Below are positions 1-7,263 of a DNA stretch of 64,000 bases, piece by piece; position 1 is the stretch's first letter, and each line of letters opens with the position of its first letter. This DNA comes from Propionivibrio sp. (GTDB lineage: Bacteria > Pseudomonadota > Gammaproteobacteria > Burkholderiales > Rhodocyclaceae), in contig NZ_JAPUVO010000129.1 of NCBI RefSeq assembly GCF_029255185.1, positions 1 through 64,000 on the forward strand, in the 5' to 3' direction. Position numbers and translations under genes: made by a program. The notes under the pieces are model-generated. The model saw nothing but the letters and a program-made list of their open reading frames with translations, was not told where the DNA came from and ran no database searches.

Positions 1-210
1 CATTGGTGCCTCGACGTCGCACTGAACGACGACCAGATGCGGGCTCGTACCAAAAATGCCGGGGCCAATTTCGCTATCGTCCGTCGCCTCGTCCTCAATC
101 TTTTCCGCCTCGATACCTCCAAGAAAAAAGGGGGTATCTATGCTCGTCGCATTCTCGCCGCTTCTTCCGATGCTTATCGCGCCAGTCTCCTCGGGTTAAA
201 GGGAATTTGA
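1..210 (+). CDS. ISAs1-family transposase, C-terminal fragment
   Basis: Frame 1 is open from the first base to a TGA at 208-210 and encodes 69 residues. It begins HWCLDVALNDDQMRARTKNA and continues with a stretch like NFAIVRRLVLNLFRLD and then a Lys-rich segment. This is the typical C-terminal end of ISAs1/H-repeat DDE transposases, where the HW-x-LDV motif precedes the distal helix. The start lies before the window, so completeness cannot be judged. The enzyme would move the element by cut-and-paste or replicative transposition. It reads towards the disrupted gene on the opposite strand. Confidence 0.8.
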   Translation, partial: HWCLDVALNDDQMRARTKNAGANFAIVRRLVLNLFRLDTSKKKGGIYARRILAASSDAYRASLLGLKGI

Positions 211-223
211 TGCAATTGCCCTG
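1..223 (+). mobile_element. 3' end of an ISAs1-family insertion sequence
   Basis: The segment holds the C-terminal part of a transposase and then an IS-like end. The last bases before position 223, read inward on the minus strand, begin CAGGGCAATTGCATCAAATT, which resembles the CAGGG-starting terminal repeats of ISAs1 (H-repeat) elements as I recall them. From base 224 the sequence becomes the reading frame of a beta-helix protein on the other strand, so 223/224 is the likely insertion junction. The other end and the target duplication lie outside the window, so the exact edge could be off by a few bases. Confidence 0.75.
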
Positions 224-914
224 CCCCGCTGACGGTGACGCCGATATAGTTGTATGAAATCGTGTTGTTGTTGCCGAAGATGCTGACTGAATAAGCGCCA
301 GCGCCCCCCAGAACGTTACGTGAAGCGGTGCTCGCCCCGCCGATCAGGTTGTTGTCCGAGCCCACATTGATCCCTGTGCTCAACGCCCCGCCGCCCGAAA
401 CAGCAGCTGTCCCGGCCGACGATACCGCAATGAAACACTGTTGAACGGTGTTGTTCCCGTTGCCGGTTAGCGAAATCTGCTTGGTGAATCCGTTAATGAC
501 CAGCCCCTTGATGGTGCTGTTCCCGGCGGTGATATCGAGCCCGGTCGCTGCCGGGACCGACGCGCCACTGATCACCACTTTCGGTGTCGTCAGGGTGTAC
601 CCGCTCTGCGTGGTCGCGTCGATGGTGACCGGGTAGGTGATGGCCGGCAGCGCTGTCGCGGGCGTGATCGTACAGGTTGGAGGGGCGCTGCCGATGCAGC
701 CGACGCCGACCACGGCGAAGTTGATGATGCTGGTGCCGCTGGCGGCATTCGAATCGATGATCGCCTGGCGCAGGGAGCCGGCACCGCTGTCGTTTGTGTT
801 GATGACGGTTTGCGTCAGGTCAGCGTAGGCACCCGGGGCGCCGAAAGCGAGCGCCAGGAGAGCGATAACAGGAACGCCCCGTCTGAAAAAGCGCTGCAGG
901 ACGGTGTCGGGCAT
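174..914 (-). pseudogene. Secreted beta-helix-type protein, truncated by IS insertion
   Basis: The frame starts at 914 with a clear signal peptide (hydrophobic core after RRGVPV, probable cleavage after GAYA). A segment containing NDSGAGSLRQAIIDSN follows, typical of the N-terminal part of secreted parallel beta-helix and CSLREA-like repeat proteins, and then Asn/Gly/Ser-rich repeats of the NNNTISYNYIG kind. Genuine sequence stops near base 224. The last residues (from about QLHQIPFNP) are read from the IS end, so the native C-terminus is missing. Proteins of this type are exported and often much longer. Its target and function are unknown. The remainder may survive on the far side of the IS, outside the window. 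Confidence 0.7.
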
Positions 915-1027
915 AAGATCAACTCCGAAGTAAACGGGCTGTCATGACAAAGAGTAGCAACACAGAGGTTTTGGCGTCCAATACTAAATGTGCATTCGGC
1001 TCGCTGGCGAAGGTGAGTCTGACACGG
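915..1027. other. Short intergenic gap with no recognised element
   Basis: The gap lies between the start of the disrupted beta-helix gene and the end of fbp, both on the minus strand. It should hold the promoter of the beta-helix gene and the terminator of fbp. I see no convincing -35/-10 pair or T-tailed hairpin. Confidence 0.4.
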
Positions 1028-2998
1028 CTACTGCATGCTGTGTTCGTGGATCAGGCCCTCTCGGTAGGCGTGCAGCAGGGCTTGCAGTTCGTCGATTTGC
1101 TCCTGGATTTCGCGGCCGCGGTCGGTGTCGCGGACGCGCATGCGGTGCGGATGGTTGTGGATGATCTCCGTTTTGGTATCGATATCGAGCTCCTCGGACA
1201 CCGCCTTTTGAGTCGACTCGAAGGGCTGGTGGGCGGCAAGCAGCAGGCCGCGTGAATTGGAGATCAGGGTGTAGCCGGCGATCCCGGTTTCGCGCTGGTA
1301 GGCCTTGGAGAAGCCGCCGTCAATGACGATCAGCCGACCGTTGGCCTTGATCGGGCGCTCGCCCTTGGCCACCTTGACCGGGACGTGGCCGTTGATGATG
1401 CGGCCACTGTCCGGATTGAGTCCGAACTCCCTGAGGATCTTGCAGGCGCTTTGTTCCGTATCGCGCAGCGTGTAATAGGCGTTGCGCTGCTCGGTGTGCG
1501 TGCCCTTGTCGGCCAGGAAGTAGCGCTCGAAAGTGGCCATCTTCTCTTTGCCGAAGAGCGGCGATTGCGGCGCGCACCACAGGAACCACATGGCGTCCAT
1601 GCCGTACTGTTTTTTCTCCGGATTGTCGATGTCGAAATAGCCTTGCCGGGCGAGGCGGTCGACGCGGTCGAGAAACTCCTTGCCGGCAAAGGATTTTCCA
1701 TCGACGTTGAAGGATTTGAACTCGCCGTCGTCGTTCATGGCGATGCAGCCGTGATAGAGCAGGTTGCCGTCATGGATAAGGTACAGGCTGCCGGTTGAGA
1801 ACAGGAAGCGGACGTGCTGCTGAAGCTTCTTGCTGTTGGTAAAGGATAGGCGCAATTTTTCAACGACGATTTTCTCCTCGGCGGTCAGTGCGTCGGGCTT
1901 CGTCGGGTCGATGGTCGGGAAGAAGGTGTCGAGCAGCGGGTACTCGACGCCGTTGAGGGTGATGATGCCGCGCGCATAGTCGACCATGTCGAGCAGCAGA
2001 CGGTCCTGCATCTGGTAATGCGTGCGCCGCTTGATGAGCTGACTTTCCAGCTTGAACTGGATGATCGCAATGGCCTTCTGCATCTGCGCCATCAGGCGGA
2101 TTTCCTGGGTGGTGAATGAACTGCTGCCGGCCGCCACCTTGGGGATGAACAGTTCGCAGGGGTCGTCCTTGTAGGTTTCAAGGGCGAAGGAGGCGAGCGG
2201 TAGCAGGCTGATGCCATAGCCGTTGTCGAGCGTTTCCATATTGCCGTAGCGCAGGCAAAATCGGATGACATTGGCAATGCAGGCCTCGCTGCCGGCGGCC
2301 GAACCCATCCACAGGATGTCGTGATTTCCCCACTGGATATCAACTTGGTGGTGCTCCATCAGATCGTCTAGGATGAGATGGGCGCCGGGGCCGCGGTCAT
2401 AGATATCGCCGATGACGTGCAGGCGTTCAACGGCCAGTCGCTGGATCAGTTCAGCCAGACTGGTGATGAAGGCCAGTGCGCTGCCGGTCGATACGATGGT
2501 GTCGATCTGGCTCTGGTAGTAGGCCGCTTTGTGCTCGACACCTTCCTGGTCGTAGAGGAGTTCCTCGATGGTTTCGGCCACATGCTTGGGCAGCAGATTG
2601 CGGACGCTTTCGCGGCGATACTTGGCGCTCAGCCGGCGGCAAAATTTGACCAGACGAACCAGGGTCAGCCGGCTCCACTCGTCCTTGTCGGGGACGGACT
2701 GCAACATCATCGGGGTTTTGAGCTCAGGATAATAGATGAGTGTCGCCAGCTTGCGCCGCTCCTGCTTGGACATGGTGTTGCCGAACATTTCGTCAATCTT
2801 GCGCAGGATCGATCCGGCGCCATTGCGCACGACGTGCTGGAAGGCTTCGTTCTCGCCGTGGATGTCGGATAGAAAGTGCTCGGTCCCCTTGGGAAGCTGT
2901 AACTGGGCCGTGAAGTTGATGATTGCCGTTGAAGCAGCCTGGATTGACGGGTATTTTTCTGACAGCAGTTTGAGGTATTTGAGGTGGGAGGTTTGCAT
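1028..2998 (-). CDS. fbp: Fructose-1,6-bisphosphatase class III
   Basis: Hydrolyses fructose 1,6-bisphosphate to fructose 6-phosphate in gluconeogenesis, in the cytoplasm. The 656-residue length fits the class III family (about 640-680), which is built on a calcineurin-like metallophosphatase fold and unrelated to the 330-residue class I enzyme. Metal-binding motifs are intact: DIHGE near residue 45, GDIYDRGPG near 197, WGNHD near 223, and a late GHVPVK with GGFSKAYQ. The ATG at 2998 opens a family-like N-terminus. Class III enzymes are best known from Firmicutes and Bacteroidetes, so this copy may have been acquired laterally; that is inference. It is divergent from the carboxyltransferase cluster, which also feeds C3/C4 metabolism. 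Confidence 0.93.
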   Translation of the reverse strand: MQTSHLKYLKLLSEKYPSIQAASTAIINFTAQLQLPKGTEHFLSDIHGENEAFQHVVRNGAGSILRKIDEMFGNTMSKQERRKLATLIYYPELKTPMMLQSVPDKDEWSRLTLVRLVKFCRRLSAKYRRESVRNLLPKHVAETIEELLYDQEGVEHKAAYYQSQIDTIVSTGSALAFITSLAELIQRLAVERLHVIGDIYDRGPGAHLILDDLMEHHQVDIQWGNHDILWMGSAAGSEACIANVIRFCLRYGNMETLDNGYGISLLPLASFALETYKDDPCELFIPKVAAGSSSFTTQEIRLMAQMQKAIAIIQFKLESQLIKRRTHYQMQDRLLLDMVDYARGIITLNGVEYPLLDTFFPTIDPTKPDALTAEEKIVVEKLRLSFTNSKKLQQHVRFLFSTGSLYLIHDGNLLYHGCIAMNDDGEFKSFNVDGKSFAGKEFLDRVDRLARQGYFDIDNPEKKQYGMDAMWFLWCAPQSPLFGKEKMATFERYFLADKGTHTEQRNAYYTLRDTEQSACKILREFGLNPDSGRIINGHVPVKVAKGERPIKANGRLIVIDGGFSKAYQRETGIAGYTLISNSRGLLLAAHQPFESTQKAVSEELDIDTKTEIIHNHPHRMRVRDTDRGREIQEQIDELQALLHAYREGLIHEHSMQ

Positions 2999-3318
2999 GA
3001 TTGCCTTTGCGTTGCACAGGGATGTCCAGTATTACCGGGGGCCAGTTTCCCGTCAAATCTCTCAAGGGCTCGTCAGCAGAATTTGTGGGTACTTTGACAA
3101 ATTTTGGTGCAACAACAGCCAACATGGGCGACAGAATTTGGCTACTTTGCGCTAACACGGTAGTTCAAGAAGAGTTCCAATTGTTTTTGGAAAGCAGCTA
3201 GAATCGAGGGCTGCGAACGGTGGTGAGATCAGAACAAGGGGGTGGGAACTGTGTCGTGCGCAGCACCCCGAGTGCCTTGGATCACTGCCCAAAGATTTCT
3301 CATTTTCAGGTGTAAAGA
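2999..3318. promoter_or_regulatory. Divergent intergenic region fbp / carboxyltransferase cluster
   Basis: These 320 bases separate two divergently read units and must carry both promoters. A possible sigma-70 -10 (TAGAAT, near 3200) reads towards the 12S-like gene, but its -35 (TTCCAA) is weak. A short GGGGTG/CACCCC pairing lies in the leader around 3238-3271. I see no recognised riboswitch and no supportable gene; short open frames here show no family-like sequence. Confidence 0.35.
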
Positions 3319-4869
3319 ATGGATACCAACAAGCAACTCGATCACCTCCTGGAACGGCGTGCAGCGGCGCGTTTGGGTGGAGGACAGGAGAGGATTAACA
3401 AACAGCACGCGATGGGTCGCCTGACGGCGCGGGAACGGATTGATCTGCTGCTCGATGCGGACTCCTTCGAAGAGTTCGATATGTTCAAAACCCACCGCTG
3501 TCACAACTTCGGCATGGAGAAGGTGATTTTTCCGGGAGACGGTGTGGTTACCGGGCATGGCACCATCGCCGGCCGGATCGTTTATGTTTATGCCCAGGAC
3601 TTCACGGTGCTTGGCGGTTCACTTTCGGAAACACTGGCCGAGAAGATTTGCAAGATCATGGATCTGGCGATGAAGAACGGCGCTCCGGTGATCGGTCTGA
3701 ATGACTCGGGCGGCGCCCGGATTCAGGAAGGCATCGAAAGCCTGGCCGGTTTTTCGGAGATATTCCTGCGCAATGTGATGGCCTCCGGCGTCGTCCCGCA
3801 GATTTCCGCAATTCTTGGGCCCTGTGCGGGCGGCGCTGTGTACTCGCCGGCGCTGACCGACTTCGTCATCATGGAACGCCTCAACTCCTATATGTTCCTC
3901 ACCGGTCCCAAGGTGGTGAAATCGGTGACCCACGAGGACGTGACCGTCGAGGAACTCGGCGGCGCCGACATGCACTCTGCGCAGAGCGGGATTTCCGACT
4001 ACGCGGCGTCGTCGACGCAGGATGCCATTGATTACATCAAGCGGCTGCTCTCCTTCTTGCCGCAGAACAATTTCGAATCGGCGCCGGTTATTCCCTGTTC
4101 CGATCCGGTCAACAGGCACTCTGAAATTCTGCACACGATCATCCCGGATAATCCGAACGCGGCGTATGACATGAAGATTGTCATCACCGAAACGGTCGAC
4201 AACGGCGATTTCTTTGAGATCAAGGAACAATTTGCGCCCAATCTGATCGTTGGTTTTGCCCGCTATAACGGGATCAGCGTCGGCATCGTCGCCAACCAGC
4301 CGGCGTATCTGTCCGGTGTGCTCGACATTGATTCATCGATCAAGGGCGCGCGTTTCGTGCGTTTCTGTGACTGTTTCAATATCCCCGTGGTGACCTTTGT
4401 CGATGTTCCCGGTTTTCTTCCGGGCACCGCGCAGGAATACGGCGGTGCTATCCGCAATGGCGCCAAGATACTCTACGCCTATGCCGAGGCGACCGTGCCG
4501 AAAGTCACGGTGATCACCCGCAAGGCCTACGGCGGCGCTTACTGCGTGATGTCGTCCAAGCATCTGCGCGGCGACATGAACTACGCCTGGCCGAGCGCCG
4601 AAATCGCCGTCATGGGATCAAAAGGGGCCGCCGAAGTGCTTTATGGCCGTCAGGCCAGGGAGTCTGATGATCCCGCCGCCTACCTGACCGAGAAGGAGGA
4701 TGAGTACCACGAAACCGTTGCCAACCCCTATGTCGCGGCGCAACGGGGTTACATCGATGACATCATTATTCCAGCCAGGACGCGTTCACGGATCGTCAGG
4801 GCACTGGGGCTATTGCAGAACAAGCGTGACACGAATCCCATGAAGAAACACGGAAATATTCCGATGTGA
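3319..4869 (+). CDS. Acyl-CoA carboxyltransferase, 12S / PccB / MmdA type
   Basis: A 516-residue member of the crotonase-like carboxyltransferase family (transcarboxylase 12S, propionyl-CoA carboxylase beta, methylmalonyl-CoA decarboxylase alpha). It moves CO2 between an acyl-CoA, probably methylmalonyl-/propionyl-CoA, and biotin on a carrier. Family marks include the N-terminal [19 protein letters not shown], the oxyanion-hole segment [11 protein letters not shown] near residue 130, [16 protein letters not shown], and the second-half [24 protein letters not shown] lies about 8 bases before the ATG. Downstream are a small protein and a 5S-like subunit with its own biotin domain, and no biotin carboxylase. 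That favours transcarboxylase or a decarboxylase over an ATP-dependent carboxylase. Family certain; substrate inferred. Confidence 0.85.
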   Translation: MDTNKQLDHLLERRAAARLGGGQERINKQHAMGRLTARERIDLLLDADSFEEFDMFKTHRCHNFGMEKVIFPGDGVVTGHGTIAGRIVYVYAQDFTVLGGSLSETLAEKICKIMDLAMKNGAPVIGLNDSGGARIQEGIESLAGFSEIFLRNVMASGVVPQISAILGPCAGGAVYSPALTDFVIMERLNSYMFLTGPKVVKSVTHEDVTVEELGGADMHSAQSGISDYAASSTQDAIDYIKRLLSFLPQNNFESAPVIPCSDPVNRHSEILHTIIPDNPNAAYDMKIVITETVDNGDFFEIKEQFAPNLIVGFARYNGISVGIVANQPAYLSGVLDIDSSIKGARFVRFCDCFNIPVVTFVDVPGFLPGTAQEYGGAIRNGAKILYAYAEATVPKVTVITRKAYGGAYCVMSSKHLRGDMNYAWPSAEIAVMGSKGAAEVLYGRQARESDDPAAYLTEKEDEYHETVANPYVAAQRGYIDDIIIPARTRSRIVRALGLLQNKRDTNPMKKHGNIPM

Positions 4870-4900
4870 TTGGGTGCAGAGGTCTTCAGGGGGCAGAACG

Positions 4901-5125
4901 ATGCAGAAAAAAAAGGTGGCGGCGGCATTGGCGGCAGTTCAACTCTACTTGCAGCAGGAGGCGGAGGAAGAAGCGGAGGAGGCCGCTTATCTGCCAGAGC
5001 CGGAACCAGTATCTCCGGCCAGAAACATAGCCATTGAGCCCGGTCAGTGGGCACAATCCGGACGTGTGGACATGATGGCCGGGCGCCGGCTGATTCAACT
5101 GCGAGCTTTTTCCAACGCGCGATAG
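4901..5125 (+). CDS. Small accessory protein of carboxyltransferase cluster
   Basis: A 74-residue protein starting at ATG 4901, chosen because CAGGGGG lies just upstream; an earlier GTG at 4874 is possible. It has three parts: a basic start (MQKKK) with an Ala-rich helix, a run of Glu (EAEEEAEEAA), and a C-terminal motif WAQSGRVDMMAGRR. The W-x2-(A/S)GR-x2-MM-x2-R pattern recalls short subunits of biotin-dependent decarboxylases and carboxylases (MmdD/OadG C-terminal part, epsilon-type subunits). In those enzymes such subunits hold the complex together. No transmembrane helix is present, unlike true OadG. It sits 31 bases after the 12S-like gene and 34 before the 5S-like gene. Role is inferred from motif and position. 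Confidence 0.65.
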   Translation: MQKKKVAAALAAVQLYLQQEAEEEAEEAAYLPEPEPVSPARNIAIEPGQWAQSGRVDMMAGRRLIQLRAFSNAR

Positions 5126-5159
5126 GTATCCAATTTTCAAGTCTTTGTGGAGCAGAAAA

Positions 5160-7133
5160 ATGAGCGACAACGTAGTGATGAGCGCAATGAATTACGACAG
5201 CAACCGCCCGGCAGCAAGTAATCCGGTGAAGATCATGGATCTCTCATTGCGCGACGGGCACCAGTCCCTGTTTGCGACGCGCGGGCGGACCGAGGACATG
5301 ATCCAGGTTGCCGAGATGATGGATGAAATAGGCTTCTGGGCTCTGGAAACCTGGGGCGGTGCGACCTTCGATACCATGCACCGTTTCCTCAACGAGGACC
5401 CTTGGGAGCGCCTGCGCACGCTCAAGCGCTACGCCAAGAAGACGCCGTTTTCCATGCTGCTGCGCGCGCAGAACCTGGTCGGTTATCGCAACTACGCTGA
5501 TGACGTGGCGACGGCCTTCGTCGATCGTGCCGCAGAAAATGGCATGGATATCTTCCGCACTTTTGATGCGCTGAACGACTACCGGAATTTCGAGACGGTG
5601 GTCAAGCAGATCAAGAAAAGCGGCAAGCATTTCCAGGGCTGCATGTGCTACACCCTGACTGAACCGCGCCTCGGCGGCGAGGTGTACAACCTCGACTACT
5701 ACGTGGGCAAGGCCAAAGAGTTGGTCGACATGGGCGCCGACTCGATCTGCATCAAGGATATGGCCGGCATGATTGCGCCGTATGACGTCTATGCGCTGGT
5801 CAAGGCGCTCAAGGCCGTGGTGACGGTGCCTATCCATCTGCATAGTCATTTCACGTCGGGCATGGCGTCAATGAGCCAGCTCAAGGCGGTCGAGGCGGGT
5901 GTGGATATTCTCGACACCTGCATGACGCCTTACGCCTATCGCACCTCACACCCGGCCATCGAGCCGCTGGTGATGTCGCTGCTGGGAACCAATCGCGATA
6001 CTGGATTTGATATTCGCAAGCTCGCCGCGATCAACGAAGTCCTTGAGAAACAGGTGATGCCCAAGTACAAGCATCTGCTTGACGACTCCAAGGTTTCGAT
6101 CATCGACATTAACGTGCTGTTGCATCAAACGCCAGGCGGAATGCTCTCCAATCTGGTCAATCAACTGCGCGAAATGGATGCACTCGACAAAATCGACGAG
6201 GTGTACAAGGAGTTGCCAAAGGTGCGTAAGGATCTCGGGCAGATTCCGTTGGTGACACCGACCAGCCAGATTGTCGGCGTGCAGACGGTCAACAACGTCC
6301 TGCATGACACCCCCGATGAGCGCTACAAGATGATCACCGGTCAGGTCAAGGATCTGTGCTACGGCCTCTACGGCAAGACGGCGGTGCCGATTGATGCGGA
6401 ACTGCAGAAGAAGGCATTGAAGGGCTATCCGCGCGGTGAAGAGCCGATTACCTGCCGCCCAGCCGAAGTTCTCGTGCCCGAGCTAGAAAAAGCCAAGGCT
6501 GAAATCGGCGATCTGGCGGCTGATATGGACGATCTGCTGATCTATGCCCAGTTCCCGGTGACCGGCAAGAAATTCCTCGAGTGGAAATACGGCCGGGCTG
6601 AAGTTCCCGACAGCGTCAAGCCGATCACCATGGAATCGGTCAAGAAACAGGATGAGCTCATCAAGAAGGCCAAGGCTGGCGAGCTGGTCGAGCGCAAGGC
6701 CGATGCCCCGGCCAAGTCAGAGAGGCTGCGCACCTTCAACGTTTTCCTCGACAACGAATACTTCAGCGTCGAAGTGGACCCTACGGGTGATGCACCACCG
6801 GTGGTCAGCGCGCCACGGGCCGTGGCCGCTGCGGCTCCAACGCCGGTTGCGGCTCCGCTCGCGCCCAAGGCAGCGGTTGTGCCAGCGGCTGCGGTCGCCA
6901 GCCCCGTGGCCGAGGCACACGGCACACGCATGTTGGCGCCGATGCCGGGAATGATCATCAAGTACCTGAAGAATGTTGGTGATGCGGTGACCAAAGGCGA
7001 GGCTGTGGTCGTTCTCGAGGCGATGAAAATGGAAAACGCCCTGGTTGCACCGTGTGACGGGGTCGTCAAGGGGATCAAGCTCAAGAGCGGCGACACCGTG
7101 GCCAAGGGCGCCGTGCTCTGCGTCATCGAGTAA
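5160..7133 (+). CDS. Transcarboxylase 5S-like subunit fused to biotin carrier domain
   Basis: A 657-residue protein of the oxaloacetate decarboxylase alpha / pyruvate carboxylase subunit B / transcarboxylase 5S family. The N-terminal TIM-barrel HMGL-like domain carries LRDGHQSLFATR and the metal-binding HLHSHFTSG. A conserved carboxylase domain follows, then an Ala/Pro linker and a C-terminal biotinyl domain with EAMKMEN (biotinylated Lys near residue 623). It would exchange carboxyl groups between biotin and pyruvate/oxaloacetate. ATG 5160 is preferred over an upstream TTG at 5145 because TGGAG lies about 8 bases before it. Together with the 12S-like gene this gives the two half-reactions of methylmalonyl-CoA:pyruvate carboxyltransferase. 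No membrane beta subunit is nearby, so a sodium-pumping decarboxylase is less likely. Confidence 0.85.
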   Translation: MSDNVVMSAMNYDSNRPAASNPVKIMDLSLRDGHQSLFATRGRTEDMIQVAEMMDEIGFWALETWGGATFDTMHRFLNEDPWERLRTLKRYAKKTPFSMLLRAQNLVGYRNYADDVATAFVDRAAENGMDIFRTFDALNDYRNFETVVKQIKKSGKHFQGCMCYTLTEPRLGGEVYNLDYYVGKAKELVDMGADSICIKDMAGMIAPYDVYALVKALKAVVTVPIHLHSHFTSGMASMSQLKAVEAGVDILDTCMTPYAYRTSHPAIEPLVMSLLGTNRDTGFDIRKLAAINEVLEKQVMPKYKHLLDDSKVSIIDINVLLHQTPGGMLSNLVNQLREMDALDKIDEVYKELPKVRKDLGQIPLVTPTSQIVGVQTVNNVLHDTPDERYKMITGQVKDLCYGLYGKTAVPIDAELQKKALKGYPRGEEPITCRPAEVLVPELEKAKAEIGDLAADMDDLLIYAQFPVTGKKFLEWKYGRAEVPDSVKPITMESVKKQDELIKKAKAGELVERKADAPAKSERLRTFNVFLDNEYFSVEVDPTGDAPPVVSAPRAVAAAAPTPVAAPLAPKAAVVPAAAVASPVAEAHGTRMLAPMPGMIIKYLKNVGDAVTKGEAVVVLEAMKMENALVAPCDGVVKGIKLKSGDTVAKGAVLCVIE

Positions 7134-7168
7134 TCGCGGGCAGCCCTGACAAATTTGCAAATGTCATT

Positions 7169-7213
7169 AAAAACGGGGAGGGAGGGGCGTTATGCCCCTC
7201 CCTCCCCGTTTTT
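7169..7213 (+). terminator. Rho-independent terminator after the 5S-like gene
   Basis: A perfect 20-bp inverted repeat (7169-7188 with 7194-7213), loop GTTAT, GC-rich core GGGGAGGGAGGGGC, ending in a T run. It starts 35 bases after the stop codon and should end the carboxyltransferase transcript before kup. The A-run on the other side would let it work in both directions. Confidence 0.9.
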
Positions 7214-7263
7214 CACGCGCAGCACACGATGATGACCAGGAAAAAATGAAAGAGACATTTTAG

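Noticed and set aside
1385..2872. Plus-strand open frames over fbp
   Set aside because: Shadows of the minus-strand gene, without ribosome sites or family-like sequence.
3238..3271. Possible riboswitch or attenuator stem before the 12S-like gene
   Set aside because: Only a 6-bp GGGGTG/CACCCC pairing; no conserved riboswitch core and no terminator-antiterminator pair was visible.
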